NCBI RefSeq assembly: GCF_001713395.1
Contig: NZ_CP016452.1
Location: 930,001-994,000, forward strand
Source of the DNA: Sinorhizobium sp. RAC02
GTDB lineage: Bacteria > Pseudomonadota > Alphaproteobacteria > Rhizobiales > Rhizobiaceae
Reading direction: 5' to 3'
DNA length: 64,000 nucleotides
Part shown: positions 25,138 through 34,648 of the stretch, in pieces
Layout of the letters: each line of letters opens with the position of its first letter
How positions within the stretch are numbered: position 1 is the stretch's first letter
Notes under the pieces: generated by a model
The model's input: the letters and a program-made list of their open reading frames with translations, nothing else
Told to the model about the DNA's origin: nothing
The model's database searches: none
Program-made: the position numbers and the translations under genes

Positions 25138-25872
25138 ATGTCCCAGTCACTTGAAAACAAGCGCGTCCTCATCACCGCCGCCGGGCAGGGGATCGGCCGG
25201 GCGAGCGCGCTCGCCTTTGCTGCCGCAGGCGCCACGGTGATCGCCACCGATATCAATGCCGACGCCCTGAAGAGCCTTGCCGGCGAGGCCAATATCGAAA
25301 CCTATGTTCTCGACGTCTTGAACGAAGAGGCAGTCAATCGTGTCGTTTCCGCCACCGGTCCGTTCGACGTGCTCTTCAATTGCGCCGGTTTCGTGCATGC
25401 GGGATCGATCCTCGACATGGCGGACAAGGACCTCGACTTTGCCTTCGATCTTAACGTGCGGGCCATGGTGCGCACCATCCGTGCGGTCCTGCCGGCGATG
25501 CTGGAACGAAAGGACGGCGCCATCATCAACATGGCCTCCGTCGCCTCCAGCATGAAGGGCGTGCCGAACCGCGCCGCCTATACCATTACCAAGGCCGCCG
25601 TCGTCGGCCTCACCAAGTCAGTCGCGGCCGACTATGTGGCGCAGGGCATCCGCTGCAACGCGATCTGCCCCGGCACCGTCGAAAGCCCCTCGCTGCAGGA
25701 TCGCCTGAAGGCGCAGGGCGACTACGAGACGGCGCGGGCCGCCTTCATCGCCCGCCAGCCGATCGGCCGCATCGGTACGCCGGAGGAGATCGCCGATCTC
25801 GCCGTCTATCTCGCCGGCGCCACCTACACGACCGGTCAGGCCTACGCCATCGACGGCGGCTGGACCATCTAA
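25138..25872 (+). CDS. SDR-family dehydrogenase, probable 2-keto-3-deoxy-L-fuconate dehydrogenase
   Basis: This 244-residue classical SDR has an N-terminal cofactor motif variant (TAAGQGIGRA) and the catalytic Ser-Tyr-Lys triad in NMASVASS and YTITK. The C-terminal GQAYAIDGGW is normal. It belongs to the group around human BDH2/DHRS6 and the Xanthomonas 2-keto-3-deoxy-L-fuconate dehydrogenase, judged by overall pattern. It directly precedes L-fuconate dehydratase, whose product would be its substrate. It would oxidise that product to 2,4-diketo-3-deoxy-L-fuconate with NAD. Confidence 0.85.
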   Translation: MSQSLENKRVLITAAGQGIGRASALAFAAAGATVIATDINADALKSLAGEANIETYVLDVLNEEAVNRVVSATGPFDVLFNCAGFVHAGSILDMADKDLDFAFDLNVRAMVRTIRAVLPAMLERKDGAIINMASVASSMKGVPNRAAYTITKAAVVGLTKSVAADYVAQGIRCNAICPGTVESPSLQDRLKAQGDYETARAAFIARQPIGRIGTPEEIADLAVYLAGATYTTGQAYAIDGGWTI

Positions 25873-25933
25873 GACATCTCCGACCGTCGGCAGGACGCCG
25901 GCGGCCAACTCGACCACGCCAAGGGCCGCTTCC

Positions 25934-27211
25934 ATGACCAAGATCACCAGCCTTCGCTCGATCGACCTGCGCTTTCCCACCTCCCAGAGCCTCGACGGTT
26001 CGGATGCGATGAACCCGGATCCGGACTACTCCGCCGCCTATGTCGTGCTGGGCACCGAAAATGCCGGTCTGGAAGGGCACGGTCTGACCTTCACCATCGG
26101 CCGTGGCAACGAGATCTGCTGTGCCGCGATCGATGCAATGAAGCACCTGGTAATTGGCCTCGATCTTGACTGGGTGCGCGAAAACCCCGGCCGCTTCTGG
26201 CGACACGTCACGAGCGACAGCCAGCTCCGCTGGATCGGACCGGACAAGGGTGCCATGCATCTCGCAACCGGTGCGGTGGTCAACGCGGTGTGGGATCTCC
26301 TGGCCAAGGAGGCCGGCAAGCCGGTCTGGCGCCTCGTCGCCGAAATGAGCCCGGAGGAAATCCTTGATATCATCGATTTCCGCTACCTTACCGACGCCCT
26401 GACGCCGGACGAGGCGCTCGCGATCCTGAAAACGGCAGAAGTGGGCAAGGCGGAGCGCATTGCGAAGCTCGAGACGGAAGGTTATCCCTGCTACACGACC
26501 TCGGCCGGCTGGCTCGGCTATGGCGACGAGAAGCTGCGTCGGCTTTGCCAGGAAGCCGTCGACCAGGGCTTTACCCATATCAAGATGAAGGTCGGCCGCG
26601 ATCTTGAAGACGACAAACGGCGCCTGCGCATTGCCCGCGAGGTCATCGGCGATGATCGCTATATGATGATCGATGCCAACCAGGTCTGGGAGGTCGGGCA
26701 GGCGATCGATTGGGTGAACGAACTGAAGCCCTACAAGCCGTTCTTCATCGAGGAGCCGACGAGTCCGGACGACGTCGCCGGCCACAAGGCGATCCGCGAG
26801 GCGATCCATCCCGTCAAGGTCGCGACCGGCGAGATGTGCCAGAACCGTATCATGTTCAAGCAGTTCATCGCCGAGGGTGCGATCGACATCGTGCAGATCG
26901 ATTCCTGCCGTATGGGTGGCCTCAACGAGGTGCTCGCCGTGCTGCTGATGGCCGCGAAATTCGACCTGCCGGTCTGGCCGCATGCCGGCGGCGTCGGCCT
27001 GTGCGAATATGTGCAGCACCTGTCGATGATCGACTACATCGCGGTTTCAGGCACCAAGGAAGGCCGGGTGATCGAGTTCGTCGACCATCTGCACGAGCAT
27101 TTCATCGACCCCTGCCGCATCGAGAATGCCGCCTACATGCCGCCCTCGCTGCCGGGTTTTTCCATCGAGATGAAGCCGGAGTCGATCGCGGCCTACACGT
27201 TCGGCAAGTAG
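25934..27211 (+). CDS. L-fuconate dehydratase
   Basis: This 425-residue enolase-superfamily enzyme dehydrates L-fuconate to 2-keto-3-deoxy-L-fuconate. The general bases are Lys217-x-Lys219 (THIKMKVGRD) and His350 (WPHAGGVG). They fall one residue from the K218/K220/H351 numbering I recall for the Xanthomonas enzyme. The metal ligands lie in MIDANQVW, FIEEPTSPDD and GEMCQNR. The family-specific C-terminus (HFIDPCRIENAAYMPP, then IEMKPESI) is also present. This makes it one of the firmest functional assignments in the window and identifies the region as non-phosphorylative L-fucose catabolism. It is the last gene of the run; a DMT exporter converges 19 bases downstream. Confidence 0.94.
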   Translation: MTKITSLRSIDLRFPTSQSLDGSDAMNPDPDYSAAYVVLGTENAGLEGHGLTFTIGRGNEICCAAIDAMKHLVIGLDLDWVRENPGRFWRHVTSDSQLRWIGPDKGAMHLATGAVVNAVWDLLAKEAGKPVWRLVAEMSPEEILDIIDFRYLTDALTPDEALAILKTAEVGKAERIAKLETEGYPCYTTSAGWLGYGDEKLRRLCQEAVDQGFTHIKMKVGRDLEDDKRRLRIAREVIGDDRYMMIDANQVWEVGQAIDWVNELKPYKPFFIEEPTSPDDVAGHKAIREAIHPVKVATGEMCQNRIMFKQFIAEGAIDIVQIDSCRMGGLNEVLAVLLMAAKFDLPVWPHAGGVGLCEYVQHLSMIDYIAVSGTKEGRVIEFVDHLHEHFIDPCRIENAAYMPPSLPGFSIEMKPESIAAYTFGK

Positions 27212-27230
27212 CGGCTTGCGCGTCGGCTTC

Positions 27231-28136
27231 TTATCCGCGGGCGCGGCGTTTCAGCTGCTGCTCGCGGAAGAAGATGAAGAGTCCGGAGGCAACGATGACG
27301 GCGGCGCCGATCAGCATGGCCGGACGCGGCGCATCGCCGAAGAACATCCAGCCGAACAGCACGGCCCAGATCAGCAGCGTATATTGCAGCGGTACGACGG
27401 TCGAGGCGTCCGCCAGCTTCAGCGAGCGGTTGACCAGCATATGCGCGCCCATCGCCACGATGCCGAGCAGGCTCAGCAGGCCGAAATCGACACTGCTGAC
27501 CGGCGCCCAGCCGGCGGGGTCGACAAGACACCAGACGCCCGCGAAGATCGCGGCACCCGCCACCTGCCAGAAGACCAGCGTCGTATCGGGTGCGGCGCGC
27601 AGCGATCGGCCAAGCACCATGGCAAGGCTGAAGGCGAGGCTGCCGGCGACGGCGATCAGGGCAGGCAGGGTGAAACTATCCTTCGATGGTTCCAGTGCGA
27701 TGACCACGCCGATGAAGCCGACGATGATGGCCGACCAGCGCCGCCAACCGACCTTTTCGCCGAGCAGCAGCGGCGACATGGCGGCGACGTAGATGGGGGC
27801 TGCAAGCCAGTAGGTCATGGCGTCGGCAAGCGGCATATAGGCGACGGCGAAGTAGAAGCCGGAGGCCTCGAAGGCGAAGAGGGCGGAGCGCAGCAGGTGC
27901 AGTTTCGGCCGGTCGACATCGATGAGGCGGCGCCAACCGACGCGCCAGAAGAACGGCGCGAGCACGACGATCGCGGCGATGCTGCGGATCAGCATGAGCT
28001 GGCCGACGGAGTAGGTCGCGACCAGCCATTTGCCGAGCACGTCGTTCAGCGAGAACATGACCATGCCGAGCAGCATCAGGATCACGCCGAGGCGGGCGGT
28101 GCCTGAAGCAGGGGAGGCGGCGGTCAAGTGTGTCAT
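27231..28136 (-). CDS. DMT-superfamily (EamA) transporter
   Basis: This 301-residue membrane protein has ten predicted helices in two EamA repeats (start MTHLTAASPASGTARLGV; second repeat from about residue 155). Such proteins usually export amino acids, nucleosides or other metabolites. The ATG at 28136 gives a short cytoplasmic N-terminus; an open frame to 28229 adds residues with no membrane role. It converges on the L-fuconate dehydratase and diverges from the IlvD/Edd gene, so it may relieve metabolite build-up from either. The substrate is unknown. Confidence 0.85.
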   Translation of the reverse strand: MTHLTAASPASGTARLGVILMLLGMVMFSLNDVLGKWLVATYSVGQLMLIRSIAAIVVLAPFFWRVGWRRLIDVDRPKLHLLRSALFAFEASGFYFAVAYMPLADAMTYWLAAPIYVAAMSPLLLGEKVGWRRWSAIIVGFIGVVIALEPSKDSFTLPALIAVAGSLAFSLAMVLGRSLRAAPDTTLVFWQVAGAAIFAGVWCLVDPAGWAPVSSVDFGLLSLLGIVAMGAHMLVNRSLKLADASTVVPLQYTLLIWAVLFGWMFFGDAPRPAMLIGAAVIVASGLFIFFREQQLKRRARG

Positions 28137-28220
28137 GGCGGGAACTCGGGTCTCGGGATGCGAGGGCTGTGACACATTCCCTCCAGCCGATCCAGTCAGC
28201 AATTTTGATAGCTGCATAAA

Positions 28221-28275
28221 GCGGAACACTGCATCGCCGGCCGGTTGATCGCAAAGGGAAGCGGTGGAACAGTGC
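28221..28275. promoter_or_regulatory. Direct repeat in the DMT/IlvD-Edd divergent promoter
   Basis: GCGGAACACTGC (28221-28232) and GTGGAACAGTGC (28264-28275) match at 10 of 12 positions. They are spaced 43 bases apart, close to four helical turns, in the 167-base gap. The GGAAC core resembles half-sites of IclR-family regulators. No protein partner can be named. Confidence 0.4.
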
Positions 28276-28303
28276 GAACGGATATTTTCACAAGGCGGAT
28301 TTC

Positions 28304-30088
28304 ATGACGGACGAAACGACAGGCAAACGCCGGCTGCGCTCGCAGGACTGGTTCGATAACCGCGATCACATCGATATGGCCGCGATCTATCTCGAGCGCT
28401 TCATGAACTACGGTATCACGCCGGAGGAGCTGCGCTCCGGCAAGCCGGTGATCGGCATCGCGCAAAGCGGCAGCGACCTGACACCCTGCAACCGCCATCA
28501 TGTCGATTTGGCAAAACGCGTGCGCGACGGCATCCGCGATGCGGGCGGCATCCCGATCGAGTTCCCGACGCATCCGATCTTCGAGAACTGCAAGCGGCCG
28601 ACGGCAGCGCTTGACCGCAACCTTGCCTATCTCGGCCTCGTCGAAATCCTGTACGGCTATCCGCTCGATGGCGTCGTGCTGACGACCGGCTGCGACAAGA
28701 CCACGCCCTCGGCGCTGATGGCGGCGTCCACGGTTGATATCCCGGCGATCGTGCTGTCCGGCGGGCCGATGCTCGACGGCTGGAACGAGGGTGATCTCGT
28801 CGGTTCCGGTACGGTGATCTGGCGCTCGCGCCGCAAGCTGGCGGCGGGCACGATCGATGATGAACAGTTCCTGCAGGCGGCGATGGATTCGGCGCCTTCC
28901 ATCGGCCATTGCAACACGATGGGCACAGCCTCGACGATGAACGCGCTCGCCGAAGCACTCGGCATGTCGCTGACCGGCTGCGCGGCCATTCCCGCCGCCT
29001 ATCGCGAACGCGGTCAGATGGCGTATCGTACCGGCCGCCGCGCGGTGGAACTTGTGCTGGAGGACATCCGTCCCTCGCACATCCTGAGCCGTGAGGCCTT
29101 CCTCAATGCTATCCGCGTGAATTCCGCGATCGGCGGCTCGACCAATGCCCAGCCGCACCTGATGGCCATGGCAAAACATGCCGGTGTGGACCTGAAGCCC
29201 GAGGACTGGCAGGTGCATGGCTACGACATTCCGCTGCTTGCCGACGTGCAGCCGGCCGGACGATTCCTTGGCGAGCGCTTCCACCGCGCCGGTGGCGTGC
29301 CGGCGATCATGCGCGAACTGCTCGATGCGGGAAAGCTGGACGGAGGCTGTCCCACCGTGACGGGGCAGATCGTGTTGGAAAACCTCGAAGGCCGCGCGGC
29401 GACCGACCGCGAGGTCATCCGGCCCTATGGTGAACCGCTGAAAGAACGAGCGGGGTTCCTCGTGCTGAAAGGCAATCTGTTCGATTTCGCGATCATGAAA
29501 ACTTCGGTGATTTCGCCGGAGTTTCGCGAGCGCTATCTCAGCGAGCCGGGCCGCGAAGGCATTTTCGAGGGTAAGGCGGTCGTCTTCGATGGCTCGGAGG
29601 ACTATCACAAGCGCATCAACGATCCGGCGCTCGACATTGACGAGCGCACCATCCTCGTCATTCGGGGTGCCGGGCCACTCGGCTGGCCGGGTTCGGCGGA
29701 GGTCGTCAATATGCAGCCGCCGGATCATCTGCTGAAGCGCGGCATCACCAGCCTGCCGACGATCGGTGACGGGCGCCAGTCCGGCACGGCGGACAGCCCG
29801 TCTATCCTCAATGCATCGCCGGAAAGTGCGGCCGGCGGCGGCCTCGCCTGGCTACGGACCGGCGACACGATTCGCATCGACCTCGAGAAAGGTCGCTGCG
29901 ACATGTTGGTGGACGCGGCCGAGATCGAGAGGCGAAAGGAAGACGGCATTCCACCGGTGCCGGCTGATGCGACGCCCTGGCAACGGCTCTACCGCCAGAC
30001 CGTGACCCAGCTTGCCGATGGCGCGGTCATCGAAGGCGCCGCCGATTTCCGCAAGATCGCGGAGACGCCGCCAAGGCATAATCACTGA
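28304..30088 (+). CDS. IlvD/Edd-family sugar-acid dehydratase (L-arabonate/D-xylonate dehydratase type)
   Basis: This 594-residue iron-sulfur dehydratase has candidate cluster ligands Cys62 (TPCNRHH), Cys130 (TTGCDKTTPS) and Cys203 (GHCNTMGT). The active-site serine region AIGGSTNAQ is also present. Length and motifs match the sugar-acid branch (L-arabonate, D-xylonate, D-fuconate dehydratases) rather than biosynthetic dihydroxyacid dehydratase. It would convert an aldonate to its 2-keto-3-deoxy acid. It is transcribed away from the DMT gene and sits beside the L-fucose cluster, so it may extend the pathway to D-fuconate or L-arabinonate analogues. The exact substrate needs an assay. Confidence 0.9.
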   Translation: MTDETTGKRRLRSQDWFDNRDHIDMAAIYLERFMNYGITPEELRSGKPVIGIAQSGSDLTPCNRHHVDLAKRVRDGIRDAGGIPIEFPTHPIFENCKRPTAALDRNLAYLGLVEILYGYPLDGVVLTTGCDKTTPSALMAASTVDIPAIVLSGGPMLDGWNEGDLVGSGTVIWRSRRKLAAGTIDDEQFLQAAMDSAPSIGHCNTMGTASTMNALAEALGMSLTGCAAIPAAYRERGQMAYRTGRRAVELVLEDIRPSHILSREAFLNAIRVNSAIGGSTNAQPHLMAMAKHAGVDLKPEDWQVHGYDIPLLADVQPAGRFLGERFHRAGGVPAIMRELLDAGKLDGGCPTVTGQIVLENLEGRAATDREVIRPYGEPLKERAGFLVLKGNLFDFAIMKTSVISPEFRERYLSEPGREGIFEGKAVVFDGSEDYHKRINDPALDIDERTILVIRGAGPLGWPGSAEVVNMQPPDHLLKRGITSLPTIGDGRQSGTADSPSILNASPESAAGGGLAWLRTGDTIRIDLEKGRCDMLVDAAEIERRKEDGIPPVPADATPWQRLYRQTVTQLADGAVIEGAADFRKIAETPPRHNH

Positions 30089-30234
30089 AGGCTGCGCGTT
30101 CGCGAGGGGAGGCCATGGCGGTGAATGACGGGTCGCTGAAGCTCGGGTAAGAGCGACGTCTCTCGGAGACAGGCGATGGTGATCACCAACAAATGCCTTG
30201 AACGAAAGGCCGGGCCGGTCTTTCTCGTCGGCTG

Positions 30235-30264
30235 GGCGCGCCGGGCCAAGTTGCCCGGCGTGCC
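30235..30264. terminator. Stem-loop between convergent IlvD/Edd and MarC genes
   Basis: GGCGCGCCGGGC (30235-30246) pairs with GCCCGGCGTGCC (30253-30264), 12 base pairs including one G-U, around a six-base loop. It lies between converging genes, so a bidirectional terminator is likely. The rest of the 196-base gap shows no gene. Confidence 0.6.
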
Positions 30265-30284
30265 ACAAGCAGATCACGCAACCC

Positions 30285-30932
30285 TCAGTGAACCGCGACC
30301 GGGGAAATGATCCCGAGTTTACCCAGCCCGGTTACGAACAATTGTACGGCGACGGCGGTGAGCAGGATCCCGAAGACGATTTCGGAGACGACCAGGCTGG
30401 CAGGCTTCATGCGCTTTGCCAGCACATCGATGTTGGTGAAGATGAGATAGTCGAACGCGGCAACCAGCAGGATCAATCCGATGACCATGGCGACGCTGGC
30501 AATTGATGAGACTTCCGCCGAGACGAGAATGATAACCGTGATGCCGACAGGGTTGAGCAAATAGGGCACGGCGAGCGGAAAGATGGCGATCTTTGCCGGA
30601 TCGACCGGCAGTCCGATTTCGTCATGCGGCTTTTCGATCGGCCCGGCCGCCATCTTGATCGCGAGAAGTGCCAGGATGATGCCGCCAGCCACGGCGACGG
30701 CACCACCCGTAATGTGGAGAAGCCGCATCAACAGAGCGCCGGTGGCAAAAAGCAGCAGAGCCGTAATCAGCGCGGCTATGACCATCTGGCGACCGATGCG
30801 CGCCTTGGTTTCGGCATCGAACGCATGGGTCTTTTCGAGAAACGGCACCAGGGCGATTTTCGGCCCCATACCGATGAGAAGCAGGAGGAGCAGGTTTCCG
30901 ACGAGTGCGGCATCGATGACTGTGAAATCCAT
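30285..30932 (-). CDS. MarC-family integral membrane protein
   Basis: This 215-residue protein has six predicted membrane helices and the MarC family pattern (NLLLLLLIGMGPKIALVPFL near the start, PLAVPYLLNPVGITVIIL near residue 115). The family is ubiquitous and its biochemical role is unsettled. Old links to multiple antibiotic resistance were not upheld. It lies downstream of a large MscS-type channel on the same strand, 164 bases away. Shared expression is possible but not shown. Confidence 0.87.
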   Translation of the reverse strand: MDFTVIDAALVGNLLLLLLIGMGPKIALVPFLEKTHAFDAETKARIGRQMVIAALITALLLFATGALLMRLLHITGGAVAVAGGIILALLAIKMAAGPIEKPHDEIGLPVDPAKIAIFPLAVPYLLNPVGITVIILVSAEVSSIASVAMVIGLILLVAAFDYLIFTNIDVLAKRMKPASLVVSEIVFGILLTAVAVQLFVTGLGKLGIISPVAVH

Positions 30933-31096
30933 GGAACGGTTCCTCTTGGCTTTGTGACGCTTGGCAGCCCCTAGCGGGGAGAGCGGGTGATGACGGGCGC
31001 GCGGACCCGTGGGGCGAACAAGGACGATGCGCTTTCCGGGGCCTTCATGTCTTCCAACGTCCTCGTCTGTTTGGTTTCACCGGAAGGGCGGCGTTC

Positions 31097-33259
31097 TCAC
31101 GTCGGGGCGGGCATCAGCGCCGCTTTCTGCGTTGCCAGCGTCTTCTGCGCCGCGGCGACACTGTCCTCGTCCTTGCCCCCCGAAACCTGCACGGTCGGTA
31201 CGGCGATCTTGATGCCGTTCTTGTTGAAGGCTTCCCGAATCATGGCATAGGCCCGGCGGCGGATGGCCGACTGCAAGGACGTGGGTTTCATGGTCATCCC
31301 GAAGCTGAGCTTGATGCCGTAGTCGTTGATCTCCTCGACACCCTTCATCTTCAGGTTCTCGATGATCAGCGGGTTGAATTCGGGATCCTCGCGCAGGGCC
31401 TTGCCAACGGCTTTCGTGATGCTCTTGACTTGCGGCACGTCGGAATCGTGGGCGACGGACAGGAAGAACTTAACGACCGACCAGTCGCGGCTCATGTTCT
31501 GCACCGCACCCAGTTCGCTGAACGGGACGATGTAGATCGGGCCGCGATGATGCCTGAGTTTGACGGAGCGCAGGCTGAAAGCCTCGACGGTACCCTTGTA
31601 ACTGCCGCTCTGGATGTACTCGCCGACCCGGAAGGCATCATCGAGTAGGTAGAACATGCCGCTGATGATGTCCTTGACCACCGTCTGCGCGCCAAAGCCG
31701 ATGGCAACGCCGACCACGCCGGCTCCAGCGATCAGCGGGCCGATCTCGATGCCGAGCGAGGACAAGGCCATCATGACGGCGACGGCTGCAAACAGGATCA
31801 TCAGGAGATTGCGCAGGATGGGCAGCAGCGTCCGTATCCGGGAGCGCCGGCGCTCCTGCTCGCTGCCGATCTCGAACGCCTCCTGACTGTCGCCGATCTT
31901 GTGGTCGATGAGCACCTTGACGATGTTCCAGGCGAGATCGACGACGAGGAGAATGATACCCGCGCTCAACAGGCCCCTGCCAAGGCGCAGCGCAGGCGAA
32001 TCCTGCATCGTCATTTCGGTGAGGCGGACGCCCAGCACATTGGCGAGAAAAACGATCGCTCCGACGATCAGCGCCGCCCTTATGCCGCGCTCGATGATCA
32101 CCGAGAGGACGGTGCCCTTCTCCTGGCTGTCCTCCGCCCCTGGGGCACGCAGGATATTGCTGACGGACGCCCTTGTGAGGGCGATGGCGGCCGGTAGTGC
32201 TGCGCAGACGACGGCGATCCAGAACAGCTTTATCGCGCCGATGACCCACAGCAGCCAGACACCAACCAGATAGGCCGTCCAGAGGACCTTTCGAAGCCGC
32301 AGACCGGCGCGGCCGGCGGGCGCTTCACGCGGCGCGCGCCAGACAGCTTCGATGCCGATTGCGAAGAGTACGAGGCCGAGGGAATAGGCGACGAGTTGGC
32401 GGGTGGCATCGGAAAAACCGAGCGTGCTAAGCAGGCGGATCGTCACCGAGCCGAAGGCGTACCACCCGATGGCGTAGCCCAGACGCTTTGCCCAGAACTG
32501 GGCCGTTTCATTGGAAACCGGCACGAGGCGAAACTGGTTCTCGTTTTCCCGGACCGGCGCCAGAACGACGTCGAGCAGTGCCGTTGCGAGGCGGAAGACG
32601 ACGATCGCGAACAGGTATGCCACAACCACTTCACGGATGAGCGTCGGCCACTCGAACAGGAGAAAGAACCCGATACTGCCAAGCCCGAACGACAGCACGT
32701 AGCAGGCCGCCCACAGCAAGCGGGCGGCGATGGCGATCAGCTTCTCCCGCACCGTTGCAAAGGATGCAGTCGCCATGCGGGCTCGCCAGCCGGCGCTGGC
32801 CCGACGGAACAGCCATTGGGCGCCGAGCCCGGCTGCAACGAACGCCGCGACAAGGAAAACCGGGCGTGTTCCGCCATTCGTCCGGATGTCGCGCTCGAGC
32901 AGCGCGCCCGCGCGGAAAGTCTCCGAAGGGAGGGAATGCGCGGCGGCGAGAAGGTCAGCGACATGGCTGCGAAATTTCGTCGTAACGTCGGCAAAGGAAA
33001 CCCTGTCGCCCAACGCTGGTTGCGCCGGTTCCGTTTCCGTCTTGGCTGGCGTGGCGCTTTTCTGTTGCTCTAAAAGCCACGCCTGTACGTCCGGATTTGC
33101 AAGCAGGCCGATGAAATGCTGAACGCTCTCGGGCTGCGCCTTCGCTTCGGTGTTGTCCTGCGCTGCGGTTGCGGAAACGCCAAGGAGAATGACGACCGAC
33201 AGCGCGACCGCGGTGAACATCATGCCGACGGAGACCATTTTCGAAAATGCTGCCATCAC
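31097..33259 (-). CDS. Large MscS-family mechanosensitive channel
   Basis: This 720-residue channel protein starts with a probable signal sequence (residues 1-33), then a periplasmic/linker region and several predicted helices. It ends in the MscS core from about residue 490. The pore-lining helix and beta domain are visible in AGAGVVGVAIGFGAQTVVKDIISG and the following SGSYKGTVEAFSLRSVKLRHH segment. Such channels release solutes during hypo-osmotic shock. The long N-terminal extension resembles YbdG/YjeP-like proteins more than minimal MscS. It is followed by MarC and preceded by a DUF900 lipoprotein gene, all on one strand. Confidence 0.9.
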   Translation of the reverse strand: MMAAFSKMVSVGMMFTAVALSVVILLGVSATAAQDNTEAKAQPESVQHFIGLLANPDVQAWLLEQQKSATPAKTETEPAQPALGDRVSFADVTTKFRSHVADLLAAAHSLPSETFRAGALLERDIRTNGGTRPVFLVAAFVAAGLGAQWLFRRASAGWRARMATASFATVREKLIAIAARLLWAACYVLSFGLGSIGFFLLFEWPTLIREVVVAYLFAIVVFRLATALLDVVLAPVRENENQFRLVPVSNETAQFWAKRLGYAIGWYAFGSVTIRLLSTLGFSDATRQLVAYSLGLVLFAIGIEAVWRAPREAPAGRAGLRLRKVLWTAYLVGVWLLWVIGAIKLFWIAVVCAALPAAIALTRASVSNILRAPGAEDSQEKGTVLSVIIERGIRAALIVGAIVFLANVLGVRLTEMTMQDSPALRLGRGLLSAGIILLVVDLAWNIVKVLIDHKIGDSQEAFEIGSEQERRRSRIRTLLPILRNLLMILFAAVAVMMALSSLGIEIGPLIAGAGVVGVAIGFGAQTVVKDIISGMFYLLDDAFRVGEYIQSGSYKGTVEAFSLRSVKLRHHRGPIYIVPFSELGAVQNMSRDWSVVKFFLSVAHDSDVPQVKSITKAVGKALREDPEFNPLIIENLKMKGVEEINDYGIKLSFGMTMKPTSLQSAIRRRAYAMIREAFNKNGIKIAVPTVQVSGGKDEDSVAAAQKTLATQKAALMPAPT

Positions 33260-33304
33260 TTGCCCTTGCTCGAATGACGTCGCTCGAAATCCCGCTGCTT
33301 CCGT

Positions 33305-34648
33305 CTATTGGCGTGCGCACGTCCTTTGTCCGTTGTGGCCGGCCACGCATTTCGACGGCCGCCCTTTCGTATCGGCCGAGCCGGTAAGGCTGCTGACATG
33401 GCCCGCATAGTTGTCTCTCGTATCCGCATCGATGACGGCGACCGGAGCGGCAAGGATAAGGCCTGCCACGCTGCCGGCCGCCGCCGCCGTGCTCGTCGTT
33501 GCGGCAAGAAGCGTGTCGCCCAGCCCCACCTTGCTGTCGGTCAACGTCTGCCCGTCGGAGATCCGTGCCCCGATGAGGCGCACGACTTCCGGCGATTCCG
33601 CGAACTTGCCGTGGTTGAGCTTGTCGCCCGCCTTGACCTTGGTGAGGTCGATGACCGTGATCTGGCTGTCCGCCAGCTCCTGTTTGAACGGCGCCTGTTC
33701 GGGATCGATGGCGCCAAGCCTTGCTACGTCGCCCCATACCCTGCGCGATACCGCAAGCGCGCGGTCGTCCCGCGAGACGAACAATGTGAAATTGGGATGG
33801 TGTTCGCCCATGTCGGCGATCTGCTGGCGGAAAACATCGACGTCGACGTCCGGTGAGGCCAGCATCACGTTCTGGAACTTCGCTGGGAGCCGGCCATTGC
33901 GGATGGCCATCTGGCGCAGCGCTTCCAGCGCAAGCCAGTTTCCCATGGAATGCGCGAGGATGGAGACCTCCTTCACATTCTGTTCCTTGGCGAGATGCTG
34001 GAAAAGCATCTCCAGCGCGTTGCGCGAGTAATTCGTGCTTTCCCGATCATAGCCGTATGCAAGCAGGCTTCCGCGCGATGGCCACGTCACCAGCACCGGA
34101 GCGCTGTGAACGCCGGAATCCTGGACGATCTGTGCGAAGCGATAGACGGAATCTTCAAAGCGGTTGTTGAAGCCATGGATAAAGACCAGCACGCTGCCGT
34201 CTCCGCTTTTTTTCAGCGAAGCGTTCAGCCATTTCTGCGCTCCTTCGCGGTTGATCTCTTCGGCCTTGAGTGTCGCGAAATCGGTTGCCGGATTGGAGGG
34301 AAGCTTCTTTGGCCAGGCGACTTCCCCCACTTTCCGGGCGTCGCTGGGCGGGATGGAGACGGTGATATCCGCAAAGGCGGCGTCGCGGGCGCGTTCACCC
34401 GTGAACATTTCGCCCTGAACCACCGAGCGGCTGCGCGTCGTGGTCACGAGCATGTTCACCTTGGTGGATTTTTGTTCGCTATCCGCTACAGGAACGAGCA
34501 CGTTCCGGGCATGGCCGCCGCAACCGCCGAGCACGATCAGCATGGCGCAGACAAGGATCGATTTCAGGCGGCGGAGAAGAACCCCGGGCTTCTGGTAGGC
34601 AACGCAACCCGCTTTGATCACCGATATTCCCCGCGGGCGTCCTGCCAT
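33305..34648 (-). CDS. DUF900-type alpha/beta-hydrolase lipoprotein
   Basis: This 447-residue protein has a lipobox near LIVLGGCGG, so Cys43 would be the lipidated residue, followed by a DUF900 alpha/beta hydrolase domain. LVFIHGFNNRFEDS supplies the oxyanion-region glycine motif and ILAHSMGNWLAL the nucleophile serine. The C-terminal third is less conserved, with an alanine/glycine-rich stretch that may insert in or contact the membrane. The ATG at 34648 gives an unusually long pre-signal segment of about 22 residues, so the true start may lie further in. It precedes the MscS gene by 45 bases and is likely co-transcribed with it. Confidence 0.8.
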   Translation of the reverse strand: MAGRPRGISVIKAGCVAYQKPGVLLRRLKSILVCAMLIVLGGCGGHARNVLVPVADSEQKSTKVNMLVTTTRSRSVVQGEMFTGERARDAAFADITVSIPPSDARKVGEVAWPKKLPSNPATDFATLKAEEINREGAQKWLNASLKKSGDGSVLVFIHGFNNRFEDSVYRFAQIVQDSGVHSAPVLVTWPSRGSLLAYGYDRESTNYSRNALEMLFQHLAKEQNVKEVSILAHSMGNWLALEALRQMAIRNGRLPAKFQNVMLASPDVDVDVFRQQIADMGEHHPNFTLFVSRDDRALAVSRRVWGDVARLGAIDPEQAPFKQELADSQITVIDLTKVKAGDKLNHGKFAESPEVVRLIGARISDGQTLTDSKVGLGDTLLAATTSTAAAAGSVAGLILAAPVAVIDADTRDNYAGHVSSLTGSADTKGRPSKCVAGHNGQRTCARQ

